Positions 19,569 to 31,205 of a DNA stretch of 64,000 nucleotides are shown here, in pieces. The first letter of the stretch is position 1; the number at the start of each line of letters is the position of its first letter. The notes beneath the pieces are model-generated. The model saw only the letters and a program-made list of their open reading frames with translations. It had not been told where the DNA came from and ran no database searches. A program made the translations under genes and the position numbers. The DNA is from CAWGMT01 sp963823675 (GTDB lineage: Bacteria; Planctomycetota; Planctomycetia; Isosphaerales; Isosphaeraceae): positions 186,001-250,000 of the forward strand of contig CAWGMT010000016.1 of the NCBI GenBank assembly GCA_963823675.1. Direction: 5' to 3'.

Positions 19569-22500
19569 TTGTCGCCCAGACGGCGGCTTCGGGACGCTCA
19601 AAAATTGAACGAGATCCTTCCAGGTACTGAAGTCGTTGCGCGCGGGCTTCGCTGGGAGGTCGTCTCCACCGAGAGCTTGGGCCAGGAGACACTCTTCCGG
19701 CTGCGCGGGCTCGAAAGGGCCGTCCTTGGGAGGGAGCTCGATCTGCTCTCGCCTTTCGAAGAAATCGAGCCCGTTCAGCACGAGCTTCGCCCCGAACGGG
19801 CCGCGCCCTTGATCAATTGGCTGGTTTATCACCAGGCCTTCCTCCTCGAACAGGCCCTGGGACCGTCCGCGTTACTTGCCGTCCAGCCGGGACGTCTTCG
19901 CATCGAGCCCTACCAGCTCGTCCCCGTGCTGCGGGCGATCCGCAGCAGCCGAGTCAGGTTGCTGCTCGCCGATGCCGTCGGACTGGGAAAGACGATCCAG
20001 GCCGGTCTCGTGATCACGGAACTCGTGGCCAGACGGCTTGCCCATCGCGTCCTCATCGTCACACCGCCAGGGCCTCTGCTCGAGCAATGGCATCTCGAGA
20101 TGGCCGAGCGCTTCGGGCTACGGCTGGAAGTCATCGACCGGTCCAAGCTGGAGGAGATCCGCAGGAGCACGGAACTCGGTTCGAATCCGTTCGACTTCAT
20201 CCCCCTTGGCCTCGTCTCGATCGACTTTCTCAAGCAAGAACGTATCCTCGACCAGCTCGACCGGGCCAGCTACGACATCATCATTGTCGACGAAGCCCAC
20301 CATTGCACGGACACCGGCAGCATCCAGGACGCCGAGGACTCCCAGAGACGAGGCCTTGCCGAAGTGCTGGCCCGGCGTTGTGACTCGCTGCTACTGCTGA
20401 CCGCCACGCCCCACGATGGCTATGACCGGTCTTTCGCCTCGCTTTGTGAGCTTCTCGACCCCTCGCTCGTGGATGGTCGCGGATCGCTTCGCGGCGAGCG
20501 CTATCGGACCCACGTCATTCGCCGGCTCAAGAGGCACATCATCGACCCGCAGACGGGCAAACAGCAATTCAAGGATCGCATCGTCGAGCCGACGCCAGTC
20601 GTACCCGACCCCAAGCGATATGGCGCTTTCGTCGAATTGCAACGGAGTCTCCTGGACCTGGTTGCCCCCGAACTCAGGCGCGCGTTCCGCTCGAAGCGGT
20701 ACGCGGACGTGCTTGCCTTTATCGCGCTCCTCAAACGGAGCGTTTCCACGGTCGCGGCGCTGAGATCGACCCTTCAGGTCGTAGCCGAGCGGTTTCAGCA
20801 CATCATCACCGAGACGGCCGAGGCACAAGAAAGTCGCCGGCAGAGGATCAAGACGCTCCGAGACTACCAGAGGAAGCTCGATCGATTCGGCGTCCTGAGC
20901 GCCCTTGAGGAGCAGGAACGGAACCTCCTCGAGGCCGAGGATCTTGCCCAGCAGCTCGCGAACCTCCAACGGGAGACGAAGAGCGGGTCGCGTCAGCTCA
21001 GTAAGGTCTCGGACATCGTCGCGCGGCTCGATGAGCTGATCAACCTGGCCGAAACCTGCCTGCACAGGGACCCCAAGATCGATCGCGTCAAGGAGGTGAT
21101 CAGCGAGATTCGCAAAGCGGAGCCCCGAGCGAACATCCTGATCTACACGGAGTACGTCGACAGCCAAAACGCCCTCGCCGAAGCCCTACACAACGCCCTT
21201 GAGATCGGACAGGTCGCGACCATGAGCGGGCTCGATGGTGAGAAGGCACGAGCCGCCGTCACCGAGCGGTTCCGGAGCCGGGACAATCTGATCTTGGTCA
21301 GCACGGATTCCGCCGCCGAAGGGCTGAACCTCCACCAAAGGTGCCACCACCTGATCCATCTCGAGCTCCCGTTCAACCCCAACCGGCTCGAGCAACGCAA
21401 CGGCCGGATCGACCGCTACGGCCAGCGGCTCGACCCGGTGGTTCGATACCTGTTCCTGCGCGGGACATTCGAAGACCGCATCCTCCTCCGACTGATCGCC
21501 AAATATGAGCGGATGCGATCCCGGCTCACCTTCGTGCCGAACACCCTGGGACTATCCTCGTCAACGGACGCCGGCCAGGAGCGCCTCTTGAAGGGGATCA
21601 TGGACGACGATACCAAGCTCTTCAAGGAGGATTCGTCGCTCTTCGACTTCAAGAGTGAGGAAGAGCCGCCTGTCACCGACCTGGCGACCAAGGAGCTTCT
21701 GGAGGAAATCGACCGTAGCTTGAAGGGATTCGAGCAGGCCGCGAAGACGAACGTCTGGCTCGGCGATGCCGGCCTGAATGCTGAAGCCAAGCTCGTCGAA
21801 GAGGCGACCGAAGCCCAGAAACAGGGAAATCGGGCCGAGAGTGTCGATCTGGCCCGGTTTGTCGTCGATGCCGTGCTCCTCGACGGGGGCGATCTGGTTG
21901 AAGGTGCCGTCGGGAAGGCCGTCTTCACCCTTCGCGTCCCTCCCGCCTGGACCTACGGGCTCGACCGGTTGCCGGGGTACGACTCGGTGAAGAGATTGAT
22001 CCGACTCACGGCCGACATCGAAATCACCACCGACCCGAAAGGGGACGAAGTCGGTTACCTGGGCCGCGCTCACCCGCTGGTGCGGCGAGCCCTCGATCGC
22101 GTGAGAAATCTTTCTTACGGCGGGATGAGCACGGCCAATCAGGACCCGAGGACGAGCGCGGCGAGAGCCAACGTGCCCGAGCCCACTCTTCTCTTCACGT
22201 TCCTGGGAAAGGTCTCGAGCCGCAAAGGCCGCGAGCTCGAGCAGGTGCTCGCCGTCAAGGTCTCCCGCGACCGGTCGGCGCACCCCATGCTGGCGGCCTC
22301 GGAATGGCACGCCCTCGCTGACCCGAGCTGGGCGATCCGGACGACCGGGATCTGGGAGGAGCATTTCGCGGATTGGTACAACGGAGCCTTGAGCGATGCC
22401 CGGAAGTCCGCGTTCGCCGGGTTCTCGCCGCTCGCCAGAGAGTTTACCGACGACCGAAAGGCCGTACTGAAGAGCGAACGCCATGCCCAGTCCGAGTGGT

Positions 22501-22823
22501 TGAAAAAGCGCGCCGAGGAGATCTCCGGCCCAGTCGTATCGAACCAATCGCGGCAGGGAGAGCTCTTCGGATCGGACGATGATAACAGGGCATCCGACAT
22601 GCCTGCCGCCGAGTGGGGGTCGATCACCGATCCATCCGAGCGGTTGGCGGCCTTCGCGAGCGACCGATCGCAGCGCCCGGCCCAACGGAGCGAGGCCGAC
22701 GGCGTCTTGCGGATCTTCCAGCAGCGGGCCAGCGCCCTCGACATGCTCATGGACATCCGCCCTCCCGAGGTCATCCTCCTGGGCGTCCTCATGCTCGTCC
22801 CGGAGGTGAGCCGTGGCGCTTGA
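19569..22823 (+). CDS. SNF2/RapA-type helicase, DISARM DrmD-like
   Basis: A 1084-aa superfamily 2 helicase. Walker A LLADAVGLGKTIQAG, DEAH box IIVDEAHH, motif III LLTATPHDGYD and motifs V/VI (STDSAAEGLNLHQ, RLEQRNGRIDRYGQ) are all present. The long middle is rich in charged helices. The layout resembles SNF2-like helicases such as DrmD of class 1 DISARM, which partner an N6-adenine methylase. That fits here because the next gene overlaps by 11 nt and encodes such a methylase. There is no ATG near the 5' end: TTG 19569 or TTG 19605 are the options, the latter beginning at NEILPGTEVVARG. The DrmD assignment is an inference from architecture and neighbour. Confidence 0.8.
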   Translation: MSPRRRLRDAQKLNEILPGTEVVARGLRWEVVSTESLGQETLFRLRGLERAVLGRELDLLSPFEEIEPVQHELRPERAAPLINWLVYHQAFLLEQALGPSALLAVQPGRLRIEPYQLVPVLRAIRSSRVRLLLADAVGLGKTIQAGLVITELVARRLAHRVLIVTPPGPLLEQWHLEMAERFGLRLEVIDRSKLEEIRRSTELGSNPFDFIPLGLVSIDFLKQERILDQLDRASYDIIIVDEAHHCTDTGSIQDAEDSQRRGLAEVLARRCDSLLLLTATPHDGYDRSFASLCELLDPSLVDGRGSLRGERYRTHVIRRLKRHIIDPQTGKQQFKDRIVEPTPVVPDPKRYGAFVELQRSLLDLVAPELRRAFRSKRYADVLAFIALLKRSVSTVAALRSTLQVVAERFQHIITETAEAQESRRQRIKTLRDYQRKLDRFGVLSALEEQERNLLEAEDLAQQLANLQRETKSGSRQLSKVSDIVARLDELINLAETCLHRDPKIDRVKEVISEIRKAEPRANILIYTEYVDSQNALAEALHNALEIGQVATMSGLDGEKARAAVTERFRSRDNLILVSTDSAAEGLNLHQRCHHLIHLELPFNPNRLEQRNGRIDRYGQRLDPVVRYLFLRGTFEDRILLRLIAKYERMRSRLTFVPNTLGLSSSTDAGQERLLKGIMDDDTKLFKEDSSLFDFKSEEEPPVTDLATKELLEEIDRSLKGFEQAAKTNVWLGDAGLNAEAKLVEEATEAQKQGNRAESVDLARFVVDAVLLDGGDLVEGAVGKAVFTLRVPPAWTYGLDRLPGYDSVKRLIRLTADIEITTDPKGDEVGYLGRAHPLVRRALDRVRNLSYGGMSTANQDPRTSAARANVPEPTLLFTFLGKVSSRKGRELEQVLAVKVSRDRSAHPMLAASEWHALADPSWAIRTTGIWEEHFADWYNGALSDARKSAFAGFSPLAREFTDDRKAVLKSERHAQSEWLKKRAEEISGPVVSNQSRQGELFGSDDDNRASDMPAAEWGSITDPSERLAAFASDRSQRPAQRSEADGVLRIFQQRASALDMLMDIRPPEVILLGVLMLVPEVSRGA

Positions 22824-25800
22824 CCTTTCGGACTGCCAGTTCCTCGGGCCAGCCCTGCCGGAGCCATTTGTTCGCTTCGAGCTCGAAAAGGAACTCGCCA
22901 ACCGCAAGCTGCTGCCGAAGAGGCTCGGGAATGAAGGCGAAAAACTTCGGCGCACGTGGGATGTCTACCGCAGGTATCTTCAGGAGCTCGCCGCGAGCGG
23001 CGGAACGTTGCGGGTGCGGAACAAGGTCATCGAGCCCCTGATCGAGCTGCTCGGCTACCAGCGGCTGGAAGCCGCCGATGATGTGCAAACCCGCGAGGAC
23101 CTCGAGAGCGGAGGAAGTCTCCTGGTCTCCGCCGACGGCGGCGACAAGCTCCGCGTCTGGACCACGGCCTTCAACGAAGACCTTGATGCACCGGCCCGGC
23201 GAGGGCGAGCCTACCGCTTCAGTCATCTCCGGATCGCCCAGCGCGTCTTGCTGACAACCGGCGAGAGACTCGGCATCCTCACCAACGGAGTCGAGCTCCG
23301 CATCCTGATCTCCGACCCCGCCCGGCTCGACTCCCAGGTCATCGTCCCCCTGGACACCGGCTGGAAGCGACACCGGGAAATCCCCGACTCGTTCCTGCTG
23401 TTCCTCGGGCTTTGCGGCCCGCCAGGTGTGAAGGCGCTGCCGGAGATCGTGGACAAGGCCCGGCTTCAGCAGGCCCGGGTCACCAAGGAGCTGCGGGTTC
23501 AGGCACGCGAAGCGGTCGAGCAGTTCATCCAGGAGATCCTCGACCATCCCGCAAACCGGGATTGGTTCGACGCCCACCCCGACCGGGCCGCTTTGGCCAA
23601 GGCCCTCTGGCACGAGGGGCTCGTGACGGTCTACCGGCTGCTCTTCATCCTCAAGCTGGAATCCAGCGACGGCCCGGCCCGCTCGTTCGGCTTTGCGTCG
23701 ATGAGCCTATGGCGGAACACGTTCTCTCCGAGCATGGCGCTTGGAACCTATGCCCGCGGCGTTCTGGAGCAGGGCATGGAGACGGGCCGGCTGCTCGAAT
23801 CGGGGCTCCGCAGCCTGTTCCGGATGTTCGAACGCGGGCTTCAGTGCACCGAGATGGTGGTCAATCCCCTGGGCGGCAAGTTGTTTGGTCCCCAGGCCAC
23901 CCCGATCCTGGCCGAACGCGCCTGGGGTGAACGGGCCGTCGCCTGGCTGCTCGACCGCTTGCTCTGGACGGCGCGGAAACGCGGCAGTGAGACCCGGGAA
24001 CGGGTCCACTAGGGCTCGCTCGACGTCGAAGACCTGGGTCGCGTTTACGAGGCCCTGCTCGAGCTCGAGCCCGGAATCTCGTCCGAGCCAATGTGCCGGC
24101 TCAGAAGGCAGAAGCTGGAGGTGGTCGTCCCACTTGCCCAGGGTCAAAAGTACCGTCCCGCCCCCATACCAGCCCTAAACGCCGGCGCGCAACGTCCCCC
24201 CCTTCGCCCCTCTGGGGAGAAGGTGCCCGAAGGGCGGATGAGGGGGGGACTAGACAGTGACCAGGGGGGGTTAACCCCGCACGACCAACACCCCGAGCAC
24301 GCTCCCATACAAGCCCGACCCGCCAGCGAGAGTGCTCCCGATTCCGAAGACACAGATGATGACGCTGATGACGACGGCGACGAAACCGACGAGCCCACCC
24401 GCGGCAAGAAAACCAAAGTCGAATGGATCGAAGCGATCCCGCCCGGCTGCTTCTATCTGCGGGTGGGTCTGGGACGCAAGGCCAGCGGTTCCTATTACAC
24501 GCCCCACTCGTTCGTGCGGTTCCTGGTGCAGGAGACGCTCGGGCCGCAAGTTGAAGAACGAAGCCCGCAGAACGACCCCAAGCCGCTCGAGATCCTGAAG
24601 CTCCGGGTTCTCGATCCGGCCATGGGCAGCGGCCACTTTCTGGTCGAAGCCTGCCGCTTTCTCGGTGAGAAGCTCTACGAAGCGTGCCGTTCCTGCGATG
24701 AAAAGGCGCTGGAAGCCGAACGGCAGGCCGAGACAGCCCGGACGGACGAGAAGCGGGACGCCGCTTTAGAAGCGGCTCAAAACTGGCGGCAACGGATCAT
24801 CGACCTTCCCGATCCTGACGACGAGCTCGTCAAGACCGAGTTTGTATCCCGCGCGACCGGCAACGAGGCACTGGAGGCGGTTGCCGGTTATCTGCCCAGC
24901 AAATCGGTATCACCCGGGGTCTCGACCGCGAGGGCGCAAGCCGTTTGCCGCCGCCTGGTCGCGGTACACTGCCTTTACGGCGTGGACAAGAACCCGCTGG
25001 CGGTCGAGCTGGCCAAACTCGCTCTCTGGCTGGAGTCGCACGCCGAGGGGATGCCGCTCACGTTCCTCGATCACCGGCTGGTGGTCGGCGACTCGCTGAC
25101 CGGGCCCTTCTGGGACAAGCTGCTCTTCCGCCCCGGCAAGCCCGATGCGCCGGTAGAGAATCTCTTCAGCCAGGGGATTTACAGCAATCTGCAGAAGGCG
25201 CTGACCGAGGCCCTCGGGTTGGTCCGCCGCCTGGAGTCGTCGGTTGGATCGGACCTCGCGGAGATGCTGGACAAGGAGGCGGTCAAGGCCCGGCTCGATC
25301 AGGCGCTGCTCCCGTTCCGCGTCGCCGCGGCGGCGTGGGCGGGTGGCGTGATGCTGGGTCCGGAGAAGTGCGACGATATGGCGTACGGCCAGCTTCTCAA
25401 GGCGATCGGGCAGACCGGGCGGTTGCCCGACGTGCTCGAATCGGAAGACTTGCTGGCCCAGATTGCGCGCGGGCTCGGGCTCACCTCGGTTCCCAAAGAT
25501 CGCGCAAGCATCAGTCAGCGCGTGAACTCGGTTGAGGCTGTTCCTGCCCTAGGATATGACCTGACTTTTCCCGAGGTCTTCTACCCCATGGGTGTGCCGC
25601 ATGGGAGGGAGGGCTTTCACGCTGTGCTCGGCAATCCGCCATGGGACGCGATTCAATTCAAGTCGAAAGAGTTCTTCGCCGCGTTCGACTTCGAGATTCT
25701 GAGTGCACCGACGAAGCGGGAGCGGTTGGGCATCGAACTACGTTTGAATGCGGACCGCGTTTGTGGGCCTCTGTTCGTCCAGTACAAGGAGGAATTCGAA

Positions 25801-27330
25801 CAGCAAAAGCGGGCTAATGACGTCCTCTACGAATACCAGAAGGTCTACATCGACGGCGATCTAGCGGGCCGACAGGCCGACGCTTTCCGAGTGTTCATGG
25901 AGCGGAACGCCCAGTTGCTTGGGAAAAAGGGATGGACGGGCGTCGTCGTTCCATCGGCGTTTCACGCAAATGAAGGAGCCACCGGAGTTCGGCGTTTGTA
26001 TTTCGAGAAGCTGAACATGAGGCACTGCTACTCGTTCGAGAACAAACGTAAGCTCTTCGAGATACTTTGGCGGAACAAATTCGCAATAATTGTGGCTCAG
26101 GCTGGGAAACCGACTCAGGAGTTCCTGTGTGCGTTCTATTTGCATGACGACAAGTGGTTGTTTGCGAGCCCGTTGGACCGCGAGACACTGACATACCACG
26201 TTGATTTCGTCCGTCGTACAGGAGGCGATTATCTTAGCTTCCTTGAGCTGCGCTCATCGCTTGACCTGAGAATCGCTGAGGCCTGTTTCGCGACGGGAGA
26301 GCCATTCGGACAGGTGTGCAAACGACTCGGAATTCGGCTTGGAGCCGAATGCCATATGACAAACGACGCCTGGCGATTCACTCCAGCGTCCCGGGTATTA
26401 TATGAAGGTGAAGATCCGCGCGACCCGGGCGTTGGCGCCCGCCTACTCCAGATGGGGTTCCTCATCCTCCATGAGGGTAAGACGTTTCGGCAGTTTGACG
26501 ATCATTGGGCCGCAGTTCCTCGATACCTAGTGAGCCTCGAGCACTTGAGCGACAAGCCGACGTGGCTTGAATCCAGCAAGTATTATCGAGCGGCCTATCG
26601 CAACATTGCCGGACCTGGAGATCAGAATGTCTCTATTTGGAGTCTACATCCTGCAGGTGTGACGACCGGAGAGAAAGGGCCGTCTGAGTTAAGGCCCTTT
26701 GCTCGAAGCAATTCAAGAGCTCTTTGGGTCGTAGGGATAATGAATACATTTGTAGTTGATTGGCTGATTCAGCAACGCATAAGAGCCACGGTTAGTGCAT
26801 TCATCTTAGATTCTGTGCCTATTCCACCAGTTGAAACGAAGGATTTAATGCCTATCATCGTTCACGGATCACTTCGCCTCTTATCCAACCATTCGGGTTA
26901 CGCGACTCTTTGGAAAGAGCAACTGGCAGACGATTGGCGTGAGCTACGTAGGCCTGCCCTTTCCTGGCCAGTGTTCGCATCCGACGACGAACGTTGGCAC
27001 GTACGAGCCGCCATCGACGCCGTTATCGCTGATGCATATGGACTCTCCCGTGACCAGTATGCCCACGTCCTTTCGATCTTTAAGCATACGACCTACCCGA
27101 AGACACCAGAATTGTGCCTGTCGATGTTCGACGAACTGAAGGCCATCGGCCACGACACGTTCACACGGCAGCACGACCCCTACTGGGACATCCCGCTGAA
27201 CGAAAGTCTCCCCCAGCCGGTGATCGAGCTTCCCATACCAAGAGATTCACTGGAGCTTAACCAATCGGACTCGTACAAGCTCTCAGCCAGTCCAAAACCG
27301 AGTCGCAGCTCAAGGTCAAAGAGACAGTAG
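22813..27330 (+). CDS. Eco57I/PglX-type N6-adenine methylase (DrmMI-like), interrupted by an in-frame TAG
   Basis: Two open stretches in the same frame (22813-24012 and onward to 27330) form a 1505-codon protein broken only by TAG at 24010-24012. The residues on either side (ARKRGSETRERVH, stop, GSLDVEDLGRVYEALLELEPG) continue the family signature normally written as YGSLDVxxLGxxYEGLLE, so the TAG replaces a Tyr codon (TAC/TAT). The N-terminal part has an RNKVIEPLIELLGYQ segment seen in type I/IIG enzymes. The C-terminal part has motif I DPAMGSGHFLVEA (~600), NPLAVELAKLALWLE, and NPPW (~940). The start is GTG 22813, overlapping the helicase stop. A repeat element is embedded at 24196-24248 (separate entry). 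If the stop is real, the methylase half could restart at ATG 24091 but would lack the N-terminal domain. Confidence 0.75.
24196..24248. repeat. Repeat unit embedded in the methylase reading frame
   Basis: C-run, then CGCCCCTCTGGGGAGAAGG, then TGCCCGAAGGGCGGATGAG and a G-run. This palindromic GGGGAGAAGG...GGATGAGGGGGG unit is of the dispersed type seen in intergenic DNA. Here it is translated in frame as a Pro/Arg/Gly-rich stretch in the linker between the N-terminal and methylase domains, ~180 nt after the in-frame TAG. Confidence 0.55.
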
Positions 27331-27372
27331 CAAGCGCGGTGTACCAACGGGTGCCACCTGTGAGGCGAATCC

Positions 27373-27684
27373 ATGCCAGCCATCAATAGCACATTCAGAT
27401 CTGGCGAACCGTCACTTCCTGATCTTCTGAGGGAGATCCAGTCGGCCGACATCCAACTGCCTGATTTTCAACGTGGCTGGGTTTGGGACGATGACCACAT
27501 CCGATCGTTGATTGCGAGCATCTCGATGTCCTATCCCATCGGGGCGGTTATGCTCTTGCAGACCGGTAGCGACGGGGCCCAATTCCAGCCAAGACCGGTC
27601 GAGGGCGTCTCGACCGATCCGGACAAGAAACCGGATCACCTCATTCTGGGCGGTCAGCAGCGGACGACATCGCTTTACTCATAG
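27373..27684 (+). pseudogene. 5' fragment of a DUF262 (GmrSD/DndB-like) gene
   Basis: The ATG at 27373 opens a typical DUF262 N-terminus: PDLLREIQSADIQLPDFQRGWVW, SYPIGAVMLLQ, and the ParB/Srx-like signature LGGQQRTTSLYS. The homology stops exactly at a TAG (27682-27684), where the antisense YhaN gene ends. Full DUF262 proteins run to 350-700 aa, so only the first ~100 residues remain. The break looks like a deletion or insertion junction next to yhaN. DUF262 proteins are common companions of phage-defence loci. Confidence 0.75.
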
Positions 27685-30600
27685 CCGGGCTGCGGGCACC
27701 AGTTGGTGTACTACGGTGTCTGGTTTGACAGCAATGGCCAAATCGACGACGTGGCGGTGGTGAGTGAAGAGCAGCACCTGCGTCTTGGTCGCCAACTCGG
27801 CGAGGCACTTCAAGGTGGCGCAGGCGCGGGCGTCGTCGAAACTCACGAGCACGTCGTCGATGATTAGCGGTATCGGCTCGCGATCCAGGAGGTGTTGTTC
27901 AATTCCCGCAAGGCGGAGGGCGAGGAAGAGCTGATCGCGCGTACCGTCGGAGAGTCCGCCGACCGGAACGCTTGGGGTCGATCGGCCGCCAGCGCGCACT
28001 GCCCTCAATACATCTGCGCCCTCTTCGTTGTCGATGTCGAGCCCCTCGAACGCCTGGTCGGTCAGAGTCTTGAAGAACTCACCGGCTCGGTCGAGTAAGG
28101 ACCCCTGATGACGCGCGCGATACCGCTCCTTGGCTCGATCGAGCGCAACGCGGGAAAGATGGCAGGCGGCGAATTCGATCACGAGCTCTTCCAACCGACC
28201 GGCGATCAACTCGGCCTGTTGCTTTGCCTCGGCGGCAGCATCCGAGGCTTGTCGATATCCGTCCAGGACTTGTTCGGCCTTGAGCGCGTCGGCCTCGGCA
28301 GATGTAATGTCGGGATCGAGTTGTTTGGCGCGGTCGTCAAGCGATTCGATCTCCCCGTCGAGCCGGTCCCGATGCTCAAGTGCCTGCGCGACAAAGGCGT
28401 CCAGTGGCTGACCGCGCGTGTTCTGTGCGAGCGCGTGCTCCTGCTCCTGGACTTGCCGCGCGGCCAACGTGCGTTCGTTAGCCCGCTGCACGGCCTGTGC
28501 GATTCCGTCAATGTTCAACACTCCGGCTTGTGCCGCCAAGGCGGCGAGCGTTGCGTCGGCTTCGCGCAGTTTGTCGTTGGTTGTGGCGACGTCGGTCTTG
28601 ACCCTTCTTAGTTGCTTCGCAAGTTCCTCGTGCTGGGTGCGCCGGATGCGAGCGGCCGTTAGAGCGGCGTCGACTTCCCGGAAGTGGGCATCGAGGGTCT
28701 CCGCGGTCGTAGGCCGGGCGGTGGAGTCGAGCCGCTGGCGCAAGGCGGTGAAGCGTTGCAAGAGCAATGCCCGTTCTTCGGCGATCTCCTTGACGCGCGC
28801 CGCTTTGATCCGCATTTCAGCGAGGTGTTGTTGCATTTGTCCGATATTCCTGAGGTAATCCTGCACCGTCTCGATTGACACGCTGGACTCGCCAAGTCTA
28901 AGTGGGGCGATGGCGCCGGACCATTGTTCGGTCCACTTGTCACGCCGCTTTTCGGCCCTCGCTGACTCCTTTTCGGCTGTATCAAACTCCGATCGCAAAC
29001 GAAGTACCTCGTCTTTGAGTTTCTCCGCAGCGGCTTGATCGTTTTTCGCATCCGTGCCAACTTGCCGAGCCAGGGCCAACCCCTCGGCAAGTGTCTTCGT
29101 CGTTTGAGTGATGGGACATGCGTCCGCCAACTGTGCCCGTAGGTGATCGATTTGTTGTTGGTCTTGTCCACACTCCAGCCGAACGCCGTTCCACGCGATG
29201 ACTCGCTCGGTGAACTGCTGCCACCGGGTCAACCAGGCCTGCATGACTTCTGGTGTTTCGGGCGAGATTCCGGAGGGTCGCCACGCGGCTTGCCAAGCCT
29301 GTTTGATCATGGCGAGAGCGGCTTCCGCCGCGGTGCGTTCGTCCTCGATCTCTTCGCGACGGTTTTGCAGCAATTTCAGTTTTTGACGGAGCGCTTGGTA
29401 GGTTGCCACGCGGTCGGCTTCGTGTCGCATCCGATCGGCCAGCGCGTCGCACTGGCGAACCGTAACTTCCGCTGCATCGATCAAAGACCGACCCGGTGCG
29501 TTGCGGGTAGTGAAATCCGCCTCAGCCGAAACATCAGCCTGATTGGTCAAGCGGCGACGGACCAGGTTGAGACCGCCGTCGCGGTCGTGCCGCGCGTCCG
29601 CTAAGTCGTCCGCCGTAGGCACCCGCTCGGCACCCGCCGTATCGGCAAGTTGCTCGCGCAACGTCAGCATCTCGTGGTCAATTTGTGCAAGGTCGCCATC
29701 GACTTTCGAGAACTCATGTTCGGCCTTATCGAATTCTTGCCGAAACCGCATTACGGATTCGGTCGAAGGAACCGGCAGTGACGCCGCATCACACCAATCT
29801 CCGGGCGGCGGCGGTTGAAGCCGGGCGAATTCACCGACGAGCCTGAGTTCTTGATTCTCGGCCTCGCTTTGATGGCTTCGGGCATGTTGCTCAACCGGCC
29901 CAAGGGCCGCTATAGACTCCACTGCGGCGAGCCATGGGGCCGGATCGGACGTCGCGGCGGCGTTGGCTTCTTTACGCACTGCGACGGCGAGCGCCTCCCG
30001 CGCGAGCCGAACCGCCCTGGCGCAATTAGTCAGGTCTTCGAGAACGGCCTTCTGTTCATTGGCAAGTTCTGTGATCCGCTGTTGATGGTCGAGTCGAAGC
30101 TTCAAGCCGGTCATTTGATCCCACGCAGTGGAACCGGTTAATTCGCGGAAAATATCCCGCGCTGTGGCTTCTTCTTCGCTGCGGCGGGTATCGGCCTTTA
30201 CCGCCTCGCTTTGTTGCTTTGCATCGGCGCCGACGAGTTTCTTGAGCTCGTCGATCTCAGCTTCCTCGGCCAACACGGCTGCCGGAGGCTGCTCGTCGCG
30301 GATTTGTCGCTCAAGCTCGTCCCGACCGGCGGCCAGATCACCGAGCTTCCTACGGGCAACCTCTCGTTTTTCGCGCGCGTCGTTCAACTTGGCGTCGAAG
30401 TCGGCGGCCAACAGCGGTGCGTCGGCTACTGGCTCCAGGCGCTGCCGCGGCGCTGGAGTAATTCGATCGTCGGGAGGGCAGATTGATAGCGATGCAGCAA
30501 ACCCAATTCGGAACGGACAGCGATGCGCTCGCGCCGCAGTGTCTCCGCTCTTTCCTGCGCCTCGCGCGACTTGATTGCCGCGGCCGCATACGTGTCCGGT

Positions 30601-31205
30601 GGTAACGTGTTTTCGCGCACGCTGGTGAGTTGCTTCTCGTGGTCGCTGAGGGCCTTGTTAATAGGTTGGATCTGGCCCTGAAATTTGTACAACGTGCGCT
30701 GTCGTTCTTCGAAGGATTGGGCCAACGCACGGAGCCCGGCCAGACCCGCGCCAGCGGCGAAAATTGCTTCGCCAAGGTCGCCCCGGCCCTCGGCGATCTC
30801 ACGACCACCATCGACGAGTCGTTTGGAATCCAACCCGAACAACTGTTCAAACTGCTGCTCCTGCACGTTGCCAAGGAACCGCGCCAAGGATGAATCGGGG
30901 ATTTCGGTCCTTCCGTCACTCTCGAGCAGCGTGGCTTTTTTTCCCTTGCGACGGACGCAATCCAAAGTTTGCCGTGCGGAATTTTCCAGCAAGGCGTGGA
31001 TGCGGAACTGCGCGTATTTGAAGCGAAAGTCGTCGTCGGATTGAACGGGAAAGCCAAAGAGAAATGCGTGCAAGCCGCGTAACGCGGAACTCTTACCGGC
31101 CTCGTTCGGGCCGAAAACGACGTGAAATCCCCCGGGGCCCGAGAGGTCGAGCGGTTGGTCCTCGAACGGGCCGAAGCATCGGAAGATTACGCGGAGGAAC
31201 TTCAT
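27679..31205 (-). CDS. YhaN/SbcC-like AAA ATPase with coiled coils, one frameshift
   Basis: A long SMC/Rad50-like protein. The N-terminal half from ATG 31205 has Walker A FGPNEAGKSSALRG and the family signature EIAEGRGDLGEAIFAAGAGL; long coiled coils follow, and the C-terminus has the ABC signature/Walker B region (GGLSDGTRDQLFLALR, then LIIDDVLVSFDD). Near 30439 the first frame ends (RGSAWSQ stop), while another frame continues LEPVADAPLLAADFD. One extra C restores the frame, so the full protein is ~1175 aa. Its start overlaps the stop of the phosphoesterase gene by ATGA (31202-31205), marking an operon. The pair is expected to act as a DNA-end-processing complex like SbcCD. Confidence 0.85.
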
